From: Diphasiastrum complanatum
Lineage: Eukaryota; Streptophyta; Lycopodiopsida; Lycopodiales; Lycopodiaceae
Reading direction: 5' to 3'
NCBI GenBank assembly: GCA_029204225.1
Contig: CM055109.1
Location: forward strand, 48,242,597 to 48,306,596
Length of the DNA: 64,000 nt
Of the stretch, positions 15,301 through 30,300 are shown piece after piece (position 1 is the first letter of the stretch; each line of letters opens with the position of its first letter). The notes under the pieces were generated by a model. It did no database searches, had not been told where the DNA came from, and saw nothing but the letters and a program-made list of their open reading frames with translations. A program made the position numbers and the translations under genes.

Positions 15301-18300
15301 TCTGGCTCCTTGTGACAACAAATCTTTCGTTGGTTTAGAGATTTAAGACAATGTACAAAATGTCTTAAGTTTCCCAAAGATTAACTATATCCACCCTAGC
15401 TGATGCTAATACATTCATACTTCTCATTTAACCTCTCATTTAGGCTCTGTTACATCTTCTTAAAAAATTTCTCTGTAATAGGGTCCCTTCTTCTCTATGC
15501 AGTATCTCATCTCAAAGACATGATGTCTAGAAAAATTTGGAGAGAAATACTTTGAAGTTCTACTGTAAATTTTTAACACATTTTAATACCAAAACATATG
15601 GCATGAGGGCCAAAATTTAGCTATACCTTCTCTGATTAGTTAAAGGCTGCAACTACTCCAACATTGCCGAAAAAGTGTCAACATTCAACATTTCTATCTG
15701 ACAGCCTTCAGATGGAAGCAGATTGTTCATTATCAATTCTCTAGCCACGACTTTTTTTATTTTCTTTTGGCCAACATTGGGAAGTTTCTGAACATGCTCT
15801 CTCACCAAATTTCTAATGACATTCCGTGTTTGCATGCACTCTCCATCAACTACATCGTGTACACATGCTGAAAAGTGTACCAATGCCATAGGCTTGATAT
15901 CAAAGTGCAGATGGCCTTAAAAGAGTGTAATAGTAAGTTGGAAAGTACTGTGAAAGATCTAATCCAGAAAGGGTAGCAAAATGTACTAAAAGCATGACCA
16001 AAAGTAGGACAAAGTATCTTCAAAAAACTGGTAATAGACATGTCAATGGACAACACACAAACCGAGCATGAAATTTTCCAAATATGGTCAAAAAACCAAA
16101 TTGAAACAATGCTCCAAATGTATGAAAAAAGTTTTGCTTATGGACAACAATTCAATCTGATATATTTCTTGGTCAAAGTAGGCTAAGACGACCTTGAAAT
16201 ATGATAAACTTATGGAGAAGTAATATGGAATGAAAATCAGCAAAATTGTACCATACATGTCTAGAGATAATATATATGCTGCAAATTGTGGATGAGCGAT
16301 AGATCTTGCAATAGCAGATTCAAAAGCTGAGGTGTTGACCAAACTTAATTGCTCATTTTCTTTTTTCTCCCACACTTTTTGATATCCTAATCAAAACTTG
16401 TAAATGGATGGCTGTTCCCCTATTGAAATTAATCCAAAATATATGATTGTCACGTAAAACATTCGAGTGACAAAACCCCTCAAATGTTGAAGCTTTATCT
16501 CCCTAACCTCTAGATATCCAAATAGAAATTGGTCACTTTGTGCCTTGCCATCTAGTAGCTTGTGGAGTCTAAAACTTAAAAGATTGTCATATTAAAATGA
16601 TCAAATATGACTTCATAGGGTTTCGGAACTCCCTTCTTACTAGCAAATGAATGGATGAATTTGTAATATAATGTTGTAATCGGTGGAGCAAATTGGAGAA
16701 AACATTGATTAGGGCTGGCACCCTTTCTCTCTATCTTCAAAGTTGACCAGCAAGCTGATAAACACCTTCTAGGGATGGCTCCTAGCTGCAAAAGTATCAA
16801 AATCTGGTTCTTTTGCCAAAAGAAGTTCTCCTTACCCTTCCATGCTGTATTTTCTCGCAGGCTGCTATTGCTCTTTCTTATTTATTTTCAACGAAGTTCA
16901 GTCAGCCAACAACCTTCCCAAATCACCTGTTTGCCTGCAAGTTTCGATTCTTGAAGCTCTGAGTATGTTTTTATTTTACACTGATCTTTCTTGGATTCTG
17001 GTCTATGTTTTAGGTCTCTTTTGCTGTCCACGACCTCCTACTGCAACCTGTGCAAATCCTATGCCTGACACAATGGTTGAATTTCTTATCCCGAGTTCGC
17101 TATAGTCGTCCCCACCATGATACCTCCGTCAAGTCCTTATCTCACTCCAAACTCTTCTTGAAGCTCTCCTTTTCTCCCATAAGTTCTTTTCCATCCCACA
17201 AGTTCCACATCCAGCCCACAATCCTAATGCTCTTTCTGTTTTTCCAGTATTTGCTTGATTGGAAGCTTTGATACCAACGTTGCTAGAAATTTTTAAGCAC
17301 ATTAAAACCAGAACAGAAATGCATCAATATAATTTCAGCACAAGAGTCCATTGTTAGTGGCACACCCCTGCCAAAGGAAACTACTCCAAGTTCACAGTAT
17401 TGTTTTTCAAACAGCATCTTAGTCCAAGCCTCATGCTGACAAGTGGTGATGGAACACCTGGCAGTACCTTTACACATAGACATGGCATATAACAAAAGCT
17501 AAAATTGTCTTGCCTTGTTGCTATCTTGTTTCTACCTCACAGCACATGCAATTTAGCTTGTTGATCAGTTAATTAATTTCACAGAGAATCCGGGATCCAG
17601 AACCAGCATAAAGTTACAAGCTCACAAGTAAGACTTAAGTCATTCATGTGTACAGTACATTTTACAGCTTAATTTTTCTCAACTGGTGATTCTTATTTAT
17701 GTGAAGAAAGGATATATCATCTAAACAGTTTGGAACCTTCTGGAATCTAAAGATCTTGCCAAATAATATTAAAAGCTAGAAATCTCAGTACTTCAATTTA
17801 GCAAGTAATCACTTCGAAGTCGAGCAAAAGGATCTGAATGCCCTTAACTTTACCTAGCATCAGAGACATGCACCGAAAATCCTTAAATTATGGAGTGATT
17901 GAGTTTGTTCACCCATGGCCATGTATTAGGGCACAGATTTTCAAAAGGGAAAGTTTAAGCAAATATAGCAAGTGGGCTGTGGCCAACATCCTTATGTAGC
18001 ATGAGAATTTATTTCTGAAGAAGTTCAAGTGCAAGGTCTTTGTAGGATTTAATGCAAGAAATACATTAAATTAGTGGTCATGTTCATGAACCATCCTTGT
18101 TGGCAATCAACCAACTTGTGCTTCCTTCTTGATTGCAAGAAAGCTAAATTCTTTCAGCTGTGCAACGAGTAATTGCATGAAGCAGGTAACTTATTTTAGC
18201 AGTAAAATACGGTGGGCTTAGTTCTCTGAACTATTTTCTAAGGTTCCTTAATCAGGTTACCCTCTCCTGTGGCTAGATGTTTATGTTTGTTTTGGCATCT

Positions 18301-21300
18301 TAATCTTCAGTCGTTCAAATTGGATTGAAGATTTAGGATTTGAAAAGATTTTGAAGTTTTGATCCAGGAAAGGTTCAAAGGAGATAATTTGTGTGAGAGT
18401 GGCAGGATCGTGTGCTTGTACTAGCAATCTCATTTGCTTGATCATGCCTTCTGGTCACTTCCACCATACGATCTTAGAGGCATGCATTGTTCCCCGTTCC
18501 TTGTAGGAAAAATCATCATTGATTTCTTTATTGTAAGGACTTAACATGAATTAAAAACAGAAATTGAGGTCTGTATTGTAAAAGTTTCTGCTAAGAAATA
18601 TAGCCTTCGAAGGTCACTTGAAAGTAGATAATAGATATCCTCCTATGAATATCATCAAATTGTTGTCGTGATGCTTTGGTAACCTTACTGTACATTTTGC
18701 TCATTATAAGGTAGTTTTGTGAACCGATTACCAGTCATGCTCTATCATACTATATTTTCATTCGTTTTATGCAGGTAAAATTTGCTGAAATTTTCATATT
18801 TTTACATGTGTTGATAGTAAGCAGAATCAGTTTGCATTAAATTCATTAACTTTTGCTTCTGATATTTAGGTGCATGAACTGGCAGGCTTGCTTGGACCAG
18901 ATAAACAGAAGGAGGTCTCTTTGCGTCATGCAAAGCTATGTCTTGACAGTCAAAAGGTTTAAATTGCCCCTTCTTAAGTGCAGAGTAATCACTGCAATGA
19001 CCTTCTGGAAGTCTAGCCGCATATGTTGTTGTGTTATGTCAAAACATTGTAGTCAATCTGATTCTCCAAGGCTACTTTATTCGAGAATGCTACAGACTAC
19101 CTTTGATTAGCTATGATTTGATGTTACTTGAATAATGACCCACATCACTGCTACTAAGCAGAAAAATCATTTGATAAAGGATGCTTCCAGGCTGTTAGCA
19201 TGAGATGGCCTAGTATGCAGGTACTTTTTCTAACAATTTCATTAACAGAATGTCGAAGCTATTGCTATTCTTGCATGCTATGGAGCACCTTCAACCAGAG
19301 CGGCATGTGAATTATGCTGCTTTCTCATGAAAGATTTGCTTGGATCAAGCCAGAAATATTCTGATATTGGTCATGGTATTCAGGTATTGCTGGTGTTTTG
19401 ATCAACTTTTGTGTTGAAGTAATGCCTGTGATAAATGAGACCCAGCTGGTAACAAGATTTTTCTGGCACTTAGTTGTTCTATTTGCTATAGGAGCTTCGG
19501 ACTGTCCTGTTTGAACTTGGTAAACCCAATGCTGAATTTCATACAGCAATCTTTTCCACAGGTAAGTGTCTATTCTTTTCAGGTATTATTTGTCAGTCTT
19601 GGTGTACGCTTGTTAAGGCAGGTGCATAATCAGTCTCTATTTGTCTGCAGAATGGTTGGAGCTCAAGGAGCTGTGTTTGATAGCAACATACATTTGCTCA
19701 TGCTTACATGCACAATCTCAGGTGTGAATTTTACCAAGATACCAGCCTATTAAAGAACGTATAAATTCAATCAACGCTGTTTAGCCCATCCTTGGTTGCA
19801 GAAAATGTTAGTCACAGCTTTCTAGCAGTTTTAGGGTCCAAAACCTTAAAAAATTGCTCTTACTTACATCACAAATTTGGTGATACGTTGTTGATGAAAT
19901 ATAGCGACTGATTATTTGTCTCCCCACCTGCTGCGCCCCACGGATCGCTTCACGTCGAATCTTTATTAAATGATACTACACCTTCTCCATGAAATCGAGT
20001 CGGGCAATGTTGAAATCTAAATTGTGCAGCAAAAAACAACGGTGGGCTCCGGCAATCCACTTTGAAGTTGTCCAGGATGTGAATCGAGATTCCCAGGAGC
20101 CTCCCATCATTGCGGCACGGAAATACAGTCGAGCCACTGGCAACTATTCCTTAATGCTCTCTGAGGCCATTGGCTTATTTGGATCGAATGCCAAAGGAGG
20201 AAGGCAATCATCCCATCTCGTTGATGCTAACAGAGTCAAGTCTTTCACAGAAAGCGCCGATTGCCTCACTGTCGGATCGGGAGAGTGTCGCTGGTACGCT
20301 AGTTTTGCGCATTTTCTGTATGTTATCAAATGTAGGCTCCGCTTATTTTCAGCACTCAAGGTGCTGGCACGCGTCAGGGTGCTCCAGTTTTTTTTTTTGA
20401 AAAACTGGTTGCCCAGCTGCCACGTGTTGGGCAACCAGTATTTATCCCATAAGGTTTTCTCTGAGATTACTCAAAGTTAATATGTAACCAAACTTATCCA
20501 TTGCTTTGCATGTGTGTGTGTGTGTGTGTGTGCCATTGCAGGTTGGCCGGTGCCCACATTCAAATTTTTTACGGACACCGGCAGCGCCGGCACCCGGTGG
20601 GCCAGCACCCTGGCTGGTGCACCCTGACAGCGTGCCAGCACCCGTCAAGGTGCTGAAAATATGTGGAAACATCATGATATGTATGCATTAACTATAAAAC
20701 GATCTGCTATGTAAGAATTTACTTTCCGTGTAAGTTGGTGGCCAGCTCATCTATACTCATGTAGATGCCATGCAGATGCACCTGCAGTGCCTCTACTGCA
20801 AAGGCCCCACTCCATCCAAGGGAGAACATATCTTCTTTCTCCCTTAGCCTCATCCATCACCATTATCACCATTGGATGGAGTGAGGCCAAGAGTGCAGGT
20901 GCACATGCAGTGCACTCCTTAAGTATAATACTCATGTATTGGGGATGTAACTATTCGAACTCAAGTTGCTTGGCCCAGGCCTCACAAAACTCCGCTTGAC
21001 CCAAATTAGGTTGTACTTGCAACCTGCACTTGCACCCTATGCACTCCCTGGCACCATGCCAAGGAGTGCATCAAGGGCTGAAAATCAAAGTTTTTTCCTT
21101 GATTTTCAGCCCTTGATGCACTCCCTGCCTGGCATGGTGCTTGGGAGTGCACAGGAGGGTGCAGACACTGTACATCCAATTATATGAGGGTCGTTCTCTA
21201 CTGCAAAAGAATATCATTGCACAAAGCACGGAACAATCAATTTTTGAGCAAAACATATGTTTACTCGGTGTGTTATGAACACATTTGCAAATATTGGTAT

Positions 21301-24300
21301 CAAATGAAATATAAGACAACAAAAAGCATCCTCCAACAAAGAAGACTAAATGAATATCAATGGCCGCCAATAACTCAAGCAAATCTCCAGCTAAGATCTC
21401 CAAAAATGTGTAACTCCCCTACAAGAAGCTCAAGAAGCTCAAGACTCCAAATCATGAAGAATAGCCTTAGTGGCTATTTATACTAAGCAAAAGCTACCTT
21501 CCTTCAATTTAAAGTTGGAGGGAAATATGAAATTCAAATATTAGGACCAGAATTAGGAACCATATAAAATAATGTTCCGGGGCCAAATGTAATAAGAAAT
21601 GTGTCCACTAATAATGGTCAAAAATAGAGGAAATATGGACTATGTGTCGTTTAGAACATTGCCCTCAAATGTACATTGCACTTTATAACTACTAGAGCTA
21701 CTCTTGTACCTGAAAAAGAATGCTTGGGGATGTGAGTTCGATTCTATCTGATGGTCTACTGCCTTCTATGACAGATCTACAATCCTCCAGAGCATGGACA
21801 GACACTGCTGATCTACTTTAGAATTTGTTTGTGCATTCAACAAGATGAAACCAGTATGCGGAATAAGAATAAAACAGCTGCTTACGAACATATATCAATC
21901 TAACAATAAGGCATTCAATAATGTTTAAGATAAGAAAATCATCTGCATAATATCTATTGTCTTAATAGTGGATTTCTCGAGCGTTGTTGTGACAAACCCA
22001 CACAGCGCGTCAGCGTGAGAGGAACTATCTCTCTCACGAACTGTATATAGTCATCTCGCTTACTAGCGGACTTCTTGGACATCGGCTAGCCACACTGTGC
22101 TTAGCTCAAAATTGGCATTCAACCAAATTGATGTTCAACCTGTTCTCTCGTGCTTGATCTGTTTATATAGATAGAGAGAAGAAGGTTTAATCTGATCTGA
22201 GATTACAAGAACGGCTGATTACGCACATCCTAACGGTATCCAGATTGTCCATGGGTGGAGGGTGACGTCCTCCTTGTACTTTGAAGCATGAAGATCCGTC
22301 GCCTTTCGATCTTCGTGTCTTCTTCGTCTTTCGTCCTCGCCGTTGGGCTTTTCTGGGTCCACAAACATTTCTTCTTCGATTTCGGGTATCCTTCAGTCAA
22401 CGAACGTTTGACCGTCGTCCTCGGGTCTTCACTCCTCGAAGCTTTGGTCTTCATGTCCGGGTAGCTCCCTTGCGTTTTTGCGGACTTGAGCGCTAAAGCT
22501 AGCAAAGCTTTGTGGCTCGAAACAAATTGTCTCTTCATTGTTTGTCAATTTCTACTCTGGGTTATAATTTTGTGCTCATGGTGTCAATCCAAGAGCGAAA
22601 TTTGTACAACCACGATACCATAAAACTTATATAGTATCTGAGCATAGAGAAAAGAAATTCCATCTCTAGTAATAAGAAGACCATATCAGTAAGTAATCAA
22701 TGCACACCCTTGGCATAAAACTTTAGAGAAAATAGCATACAAACATGTCATCGGTAACTTGTTCAACTCAAGCTCATTGATGGACTCTTGAACCATAATG
22801 ATTCTCAAACTTTTGGAACTAAGAAAATTTTGGCGATTTTACCTACTTTTCCATAGATTATGATAAGCCACAAATCAATTTTACATTCTAACATTTACTT
22901 CAACCAACCCAAAAGGTTCAAAAAATCAGGGTATTGCATGCAATGTGGAATGAATATTTTCTACCATGCATCCAATAATGATTTTTATTATGAGTCAAAA
23001 AAATTTGCTCACCTTTGATGTTAGAGAATGGTCCATATTTGAGCTCTCTTATAGGCTCACCATAACTTTTTAAAAGTTTTATTGGCAAAGGTCATTGAAT
23101 AGACCATTCCCTTCTGCAAGACTCTAATTTGCTAACAAACACTCAAATTTTTGTATAATATCAAAAAAAATGTATATTCCACTCTATCTACGCCTTTTCC
23201 TTCAAGCATACAAGAAAATATCCTTTGTCTTTGTGCTTGTCCTTGGAGATGCAGGGGTTGCAAGAGATAGTCGCTAAGCTTTTCATCTCACTTTTACGAT
23301 ACTGCCGTATTGTGCCTTCAGATAAGGCATTCTATGAAGCTGGGATAGCCTGCAAGCAGGTAATATCTTATGGAATCAGGTATCTCAATTGAAATGAACA
23401 TTGTATTTTCACAAACTTGTTTATCAAACAACATTTTTAGAAGACATGATTTTGAGCTTATCTACCAAGTTACTGTGGGTTTTTGGATATTAGAATGGAA
23501 AATCGGATCATTTTATTTTGTTCGTAACCAAACAGCTAGTAAGCTCATTTGAGTTGTTCTTTAGTCTATAAACTTTATGTTGCTATTGTAAATTGATATA
23601 TGCATAACACATGCTATGAGAGGATTTATCACTAAGTCCATACTAGACTTTCCAAATCTCTATGGCATGTATTTTTGTGTGAGTCCCCCTAAAAGAGAAT
23701 GAACTCAACATGGTATGTTTTGTATACTTCGTATTAAGATGCTCCATCAAAGTAGAAAATACAAAAGTTAATGCAAAAGGCTTACAAGGTATTAATTGAT
23801 GGTCTACTTTCTATGCATTTAGTTTAAAATCATCACAAATGTTGTTATGGACAGTAACTCAATTATGAAGATGTAGTTAGGGCACATAATCATGTTCTTT
23901 TGTACTAGTGACTTATCATCTGGATCCTAAGTACCAAGTAGTTATTTGCAATGGGTACATTTTTATGACACGTCACATGGAGCCATTTGGTAGGGACCTG
24001 CAATGTCACCAAAGCCTAACCTTTTGGTAGGGCCTATAGGGGGAGGGTTCCCTTTGCCCTAAAGCCAATTGGACCCTAAAGACTACACATACATTGTGCT
24101 GATTTGGTTTATGATTATTATAGAGATTGTGAGCTTCTCAAGGGAGAATGTGAAGGTGCTCGAGGGCATGCAAATTAGTTTATTTTGTATTGTCTATATC
24201 CTAGTTGCATATTGACAATCAATTGGCAATTTATCAATAGTAAATTCAATATACTGTTTTTGAATGCTTCTTTGTTTTTTTTTCTTAGATTGTTCTTAGA

Positions 24301-27300
24301 GCACTTCTAAGGGCAAGGAGTAACACTTTTCTAAGGAAAAATCAAGCTTGAACATTGGGAATTAGATTCTTGTTACACCCCAAAATCTTTGTTACTAATT
24401 TCTACTAGCCAGCATAATTTGAAGGATTGAGTACTTGTAGTGGACAAAGGAATTTTACTCAATGGACGACTTAGAGCATGGTCGAATGATTGTATGCTCA
24501 AAGGACTAACTACTCATGGGTGAATAGTGGCCTGATTACCTCAAAGACCATGGCAGCTACTTAGATAGTTGGTTGAGTAATGTTGGTATTAGAGATTAGT
24601 GTTGTTGTTGATCTTTTGATTCCACCAAAGGTACCATAGGAATATGTGGGTCATAAGCTATTCAATACCTCTACAAAGAGAAGACGTTGAGTAGTTTGCA
24701 GAGGATGTATCGCATGTGAAAAAGCATTCGCTTTAATTGTCATAAGCAAAAGGTAAAGATCAAACTATTTTTTGGTGATAGGACTCCAACTTACTTTTTC
24801 ATCGCTTTTGTGGGACTTGGGACATTATTGACCAAAAATAACCATGCTTTTCACCATTATGGAGTAGGGTGCACCTCTAGGAGGGCATGTGCCTCTTTAA
24901 TGACATAGTGGTTCCCATAATTTGTCTCTATTATTATTTTAATAGGAGGATGTGGAGGAGGACAAGGACCTAAGCTATCTCCCTCCATCTTTTGGGGATC
25001 AAGTATCAAGAGGGCAATATCCATCTCTCTCTTGAGGAGCAAACATTAGACATTAGTTATGAGCTGAATCATAGATTTCAGCATCAATGAAGCATAAAGA
25101 TCATATATGGGGCAACAATGAGTAATCCCTACAAAAATAGCATAGATGCATCACAATGATCATGAACATAGCCCTACAAGCCATGGATAGCTGAAACCTA
25201 ATAAGGACTAAAAAGTAACCAATATCATAAGCTACCTAATGAGCAAATGACAGCCCTACTATCTAGAGGCCCTTAGTGTAACCTTTTTGAGATTAGGGCA
25301 ACTTAGGGTACTTGGGTCCCATAAGGACATATGCTTTGATTGGTAATGGCTCAATACCTTTCAAAGTTTACTTTCTATGATAAAAAATGATTGATGCTTC
25401 TGATTTTTTTGTGATATGTGAAATGCAATTTGCATCCACTCTAGGCCAAACAGTTTTTGGGTATCAACAATTTTGAGGATTGGAACCATGGCCATCGAAT
25501 TCTTCAAGTTTTTAAAACCATGTTCAGCTTTAGCATCCCATCAAGTTACAATGTTGTGTTTCCATAATGGGTCCTATAAAGGAGCAACTATCCAAGGATA
25601 GTTTCTAGCGAACTGGTAGAACTTACAAAAGCCTAAGAAAGACTGTAACTACCATATATTGGCAGGCCTTGGCCACTTCTTAACCAGAGCCACCTTGGTT
25701 GGGTCAACCAAAATACACTTAGCCATCACTACGTGACCCAAGTACTCGACATGAGCTTGGCATACAAGGCATAAGCTTGTAACTTGCCAAATACAATTTG
25801 GAGATGAACTTCATGCTCCACTATCGCCTTACTATAGAACAATATGTCAAAATTAAAATTGACAACGAATTTGCCCATATAGCAAATGTAAGTCATCATT
25901 CATGAGCATCATGAACGTGGTTGGTACATGGTTTACCAAATGCATAACCAAAAACTCATAATATCCAAAACGGCTTTGGAAGGCCGTATTCTGGACATCG
26001 TCCTCTCGAATCCGTATCTAATGATACCCATTTTTGAGATCTATCTGACTAAAACTGGTTGCATCTTGCAATGCAACCAGTAGGATATCTGATATTTGTG
26101 CTTTACAGTGATCCTATTTAATCCCGTATAATCACCGCACATCTAAAAACTACCATCCATTTTCTTAGCAAGCAAAATGGGAGAGGCGAAGGGTGAATAA
26201 CTAGGACGAAAATACCCCGACTTGAGGTACTTCTCCAACATCTTCTAGCTTCCTCCTCCTCTTCTAGGCTCATCCTATAAGGAGACCTACATGTTAGACT
26301 TGCCCATGGAATGAGCTCGATATGATGCTCTACATTCTATCTAGGCAGCAATCCTTTGGCATGTCTCTAATTAACAAATGCTTAAAGTGAGCATGGATGG
26401 ACTTTTCCAACTCACTTGTTGGGTCACATCTTTGTTGTAATGAAAATGCATGTGCAATGGGGGATGCAAATGTAGATAAAGTTGCTTGTGGTTCATTTGT
26501 GAATGTGCTTCTTTAATTATTACCAAAACTGAAATCAACAGTCACATAACACAATGACAAATATTGCAAGTCCATTTTCTTTATTTGCATTGAGGTAGTA
26601 AGAGGACTCCCCCCTTAAGACATGACGCATACCCTCATGTCTGAACTTATACACATGCGAAATGAAATCTATAGCAGTTGCTTACTCACATGCCACCACC
26701 TATGAAGTATAATATCAAACTTAGCTAATTTAGTGATCTGAAAGTGTAACTTCTCGCCATATATCTGAATAGACAAAGATTCCCAAGAGACTCTCTCATC
26801 CCAAACCTCTATTCCCTTACCGTCTGGCATCTAAACTGTGTATTGGTAATCAGAAAGAACAGTAGCTAAAAGCGGAGCTTCTTCATTACAAGTGAAATAA
26901 TATTCTTATGTGAGGAACAAGTATCAAATAAGATGAGCACGTCGTGACCTTCTAGCTTCTCCCTCATTCATATCAACTTAGTATCTTCACGTGCCTTGGA
27001 GGACAAAAAGCAAACCGGTGCCTCTAGAACAAGCTTCCGCACTGAGATAGTCATGACAGGTTTAGTGTCCTCATAGTCGCTTACCAATAGGTCATCCAAA
27101 AATTCCTCATCCTTGCCCTTGTCTTGATGTTGTTCTAATGCATGGAACTTCTTGCCTATGCGTCGAGGACAATTCTTGAAAAGATGCTTTCCAAGACAGA
27201 AAAAACATAATCTATTTTTCTTGACCTTTTCCTTTTGCTCTGGAGTGAGGGGATACTTTTCATAAGACGACAAGCCATAGGAGACACCGACTTGTGCTGG

Positions 27301-30300
27301 AGCGAGGGGAGACTTGCCATAGGAGACGCCGACTTGCACTTCAAAGTCTACTGCATCTAGATAGGATCTATTTGCAAAAGGTCCTTCTAACCAACTTGGC
27401 CAGACTTCCGCAAACCCTTCTTCTAGGGCCAACTTGCCACTCCAGATTCAGCCTTGTTGCCCACATTACCTTCAAAGTTGAGCGTTGTTGCAACTGCCTC
27501 TTCCAAGGTTTTGCAACTTTCATTAAGAACTGAAAGCCTCAACTCCTCATAAAGGCCAAAGATAAACTTGTGCAAAACAAACCACTCAAAAATCTTTTCT
27601 AGTATTTTATAAGTATCTCTCTATACTTATCGGCATAATCTTGCACTATGTACTACCTTTGACGATGCAAAAAGCAAGCATCTATCACACGTACATGCTC
27701 ATCTAGAGGAATGAATTGAGCTCTAAACCAAGTGGTAGGAACCTCTGAACCAAAATAAAAGCACCCATTATATTAGCCTTCTTGCCCTTGCTCTTGCTTG
27801 AAGATGAAGTGGAGATTGAGTCTCCGCCTGTCACAAACCTGTTTGTCCAAGCTCATGAAACTAAGAAGGCTAGTGTGTAGAATGGGCCTCCCAATCGTAG
27901 GCACCCCCTCTATGAGTCTTGCTACCTGCTATTCCTGTCACCTGTTACATGGCATCTAGCAGTGGGTGATCAATCCACCTGGCATGCATCCTACATGTGA
28001 CGTGTGAATACTGAACGACTCCTAGGGTACCACTCCCATGCCCCCCCCCAAAGACTTGTTACCCACTTGGTCACCTCGGCTACTTGCCGCTAACGTCCCC
28101 CGGTCACGGATGGGCTAGGATGCCAACGGTCACAATTCATCACGTCTCTGACATCTTATCAAGTAGTCACATTAGGTCATTGCTTGTGATGCACCGGTCC
28201 CAACTTGGGACAGATCCAATCACAGGCCATCACCAATACTTGGCCTCAGGCCCTCTAGTAACCGGCCATGCCGAGATTAGGCTCTAACACGGCCTTTTTT
28301 GTGTTGCTCTTTTGCACTTGCTTTTGTCTATGCCTTGGGTCAACATACCCTTTTGTTGTAAAACACTTATCGGTAAATATAGATAATGATAGTATAAACA
28401 GCTTGTTGATCCCTCAAAAGAGCTCTAAAAAGTAGTTTTCTACCTTCTATAGTGAACATTAGAAATATTTCATTATGAAGTAGAGATATGTTTGTGAATG
28501 ATATACATAAATTTCCAATAATCATAAAGTCTATAGGCCTTCTCCTCTTCACCATATCCCAAACAAATACACTTGCATGATCTTGCATCCAGCTTCTTAC
28601 TATCATTCTTGGGGATATGAGCATATATCATACAACAAAACACCCACAAAACTCCCACTTTGCCACGTTAATGCATCAATATGAACAAGTGAAGAACAAT
28701 ACTGCCAGTTTACTTTTTTGGTAAAGATATATCATGCTCCATGTATAATCCAAGAGTACCACCTGCACTATTAGTAACCCCAAGGCAGCTTGAGAGACCG
28801 TCAATGTCATCTAAATAAAGTAGTAGAAGCCACATACGACACAGAGAATTACCAACCAAATAGATTTCGAGCTACTCAAAGGAACCATGAAAGCCTAAAA
28901 GCTACCGCAACAAGTGACTCAAATTATATAATCCATGAAATACCATACTTGTGCCAGAAATATCGACTCCTGAATATAAGACAAAGTCAGATGCAACCGT
29001 GCAAGCCCTTCATAGGAAACAGTCATAATGTGGACGCCTTGATGCAAAAAGACACATTACCAAAGATCATGTGTTAAAGGACACCTCTATCTAAAACTCT
29101 CATATTGATGGAGAAAATATCATAACATTGTTGGAATTTTGCCATTTATGAGAGCCATTAAAGGAGGATTGTCATGTAGAAGTTGATGGAACAACCATAG
29201 AGTGCAAATGTAGGAAATATTTGTATGCTAGAGAGTGCTGAACTCTTATGTATTAGTTCTTGAGTAGATAGCTCTGACACGTTTGTAGCTACCCTTATAG
29301 CCTTGTCGGGAGATATTAGCTCTAGTGTTCCATATATTAGCTCTATAGATATTATATGTGTCTATTGTATGTACGTGCGTCTTGATTAAGGATTTTTATC
29401 CCTCTAACTCTCTAATGAAGATCTCTCCGTCGCTCGAGCCTTGCAACAAGCTCTATATGTTGCAGCGAATCGCAATCCGCTGCAAAATCATTCCAGAACT
29501 TTTTTATTTTCCTGTGGAAAAAAGCCTAATGGCCAAATTTTTTTCTTTTGATAGTTTTGTCAGTATTAAATGAACTTGGAAATCATCAATGAATGCATCG
29601 GAAGAACAACTTATTGATAAACTAGAAAGAGGCAAAAATAACATTGTATAGAAGCTAGAGCCATATTGATAAATTAATTATACATAGAGATATTGTTGGC
29701 ACTGTATAATGTACTCGTATTTTGTTGAGCATGTTGAGTTGACTCACGTTTTTGTCACAAAATCTGAGATGGGTGCTTATGCTTCATAATTGTTGTCGGT
29801 TTGTTGTCATTCAATACAGTTCCATGTGATTTCATTTCACATAATATAGAAATAGACATGTCTGATAAAGAATCACTTAATGGCCCAAATTTGGACCGCA
29901 CTCCTCTTGGAACTCCGATCAAACTAGATAAGTGAATTGCTCTTAAAAACACCTTTAATCTCATACCCATGGGCACCCCAAAAAAAAAATTGCGTTTCGG
30001 GAAACCCTAATTGGTTTTTTCAGATCACGTTCCGAATAGCATTCATTCCGGATCGCATTCCAGAACGGAACGTGCAACATAGATCATGTTGCTTAGTCAC
30101 GCAATCTAATCTCTCTAAGTTTTCCAAAATAGACATTATGACCATGTGAAAAAGAAAAATTACAATATCTCAAATTATATATATTTTAATAGCAAGGTAC
30201 AAAAGGGGAATAAATCAACCTACTAAAGGAAAGAAATGAGATCCTTAAAAAGATATGCAAATTTGTGTAAAAGATGAGGTGAAAAAACCCCTAAAAACTG

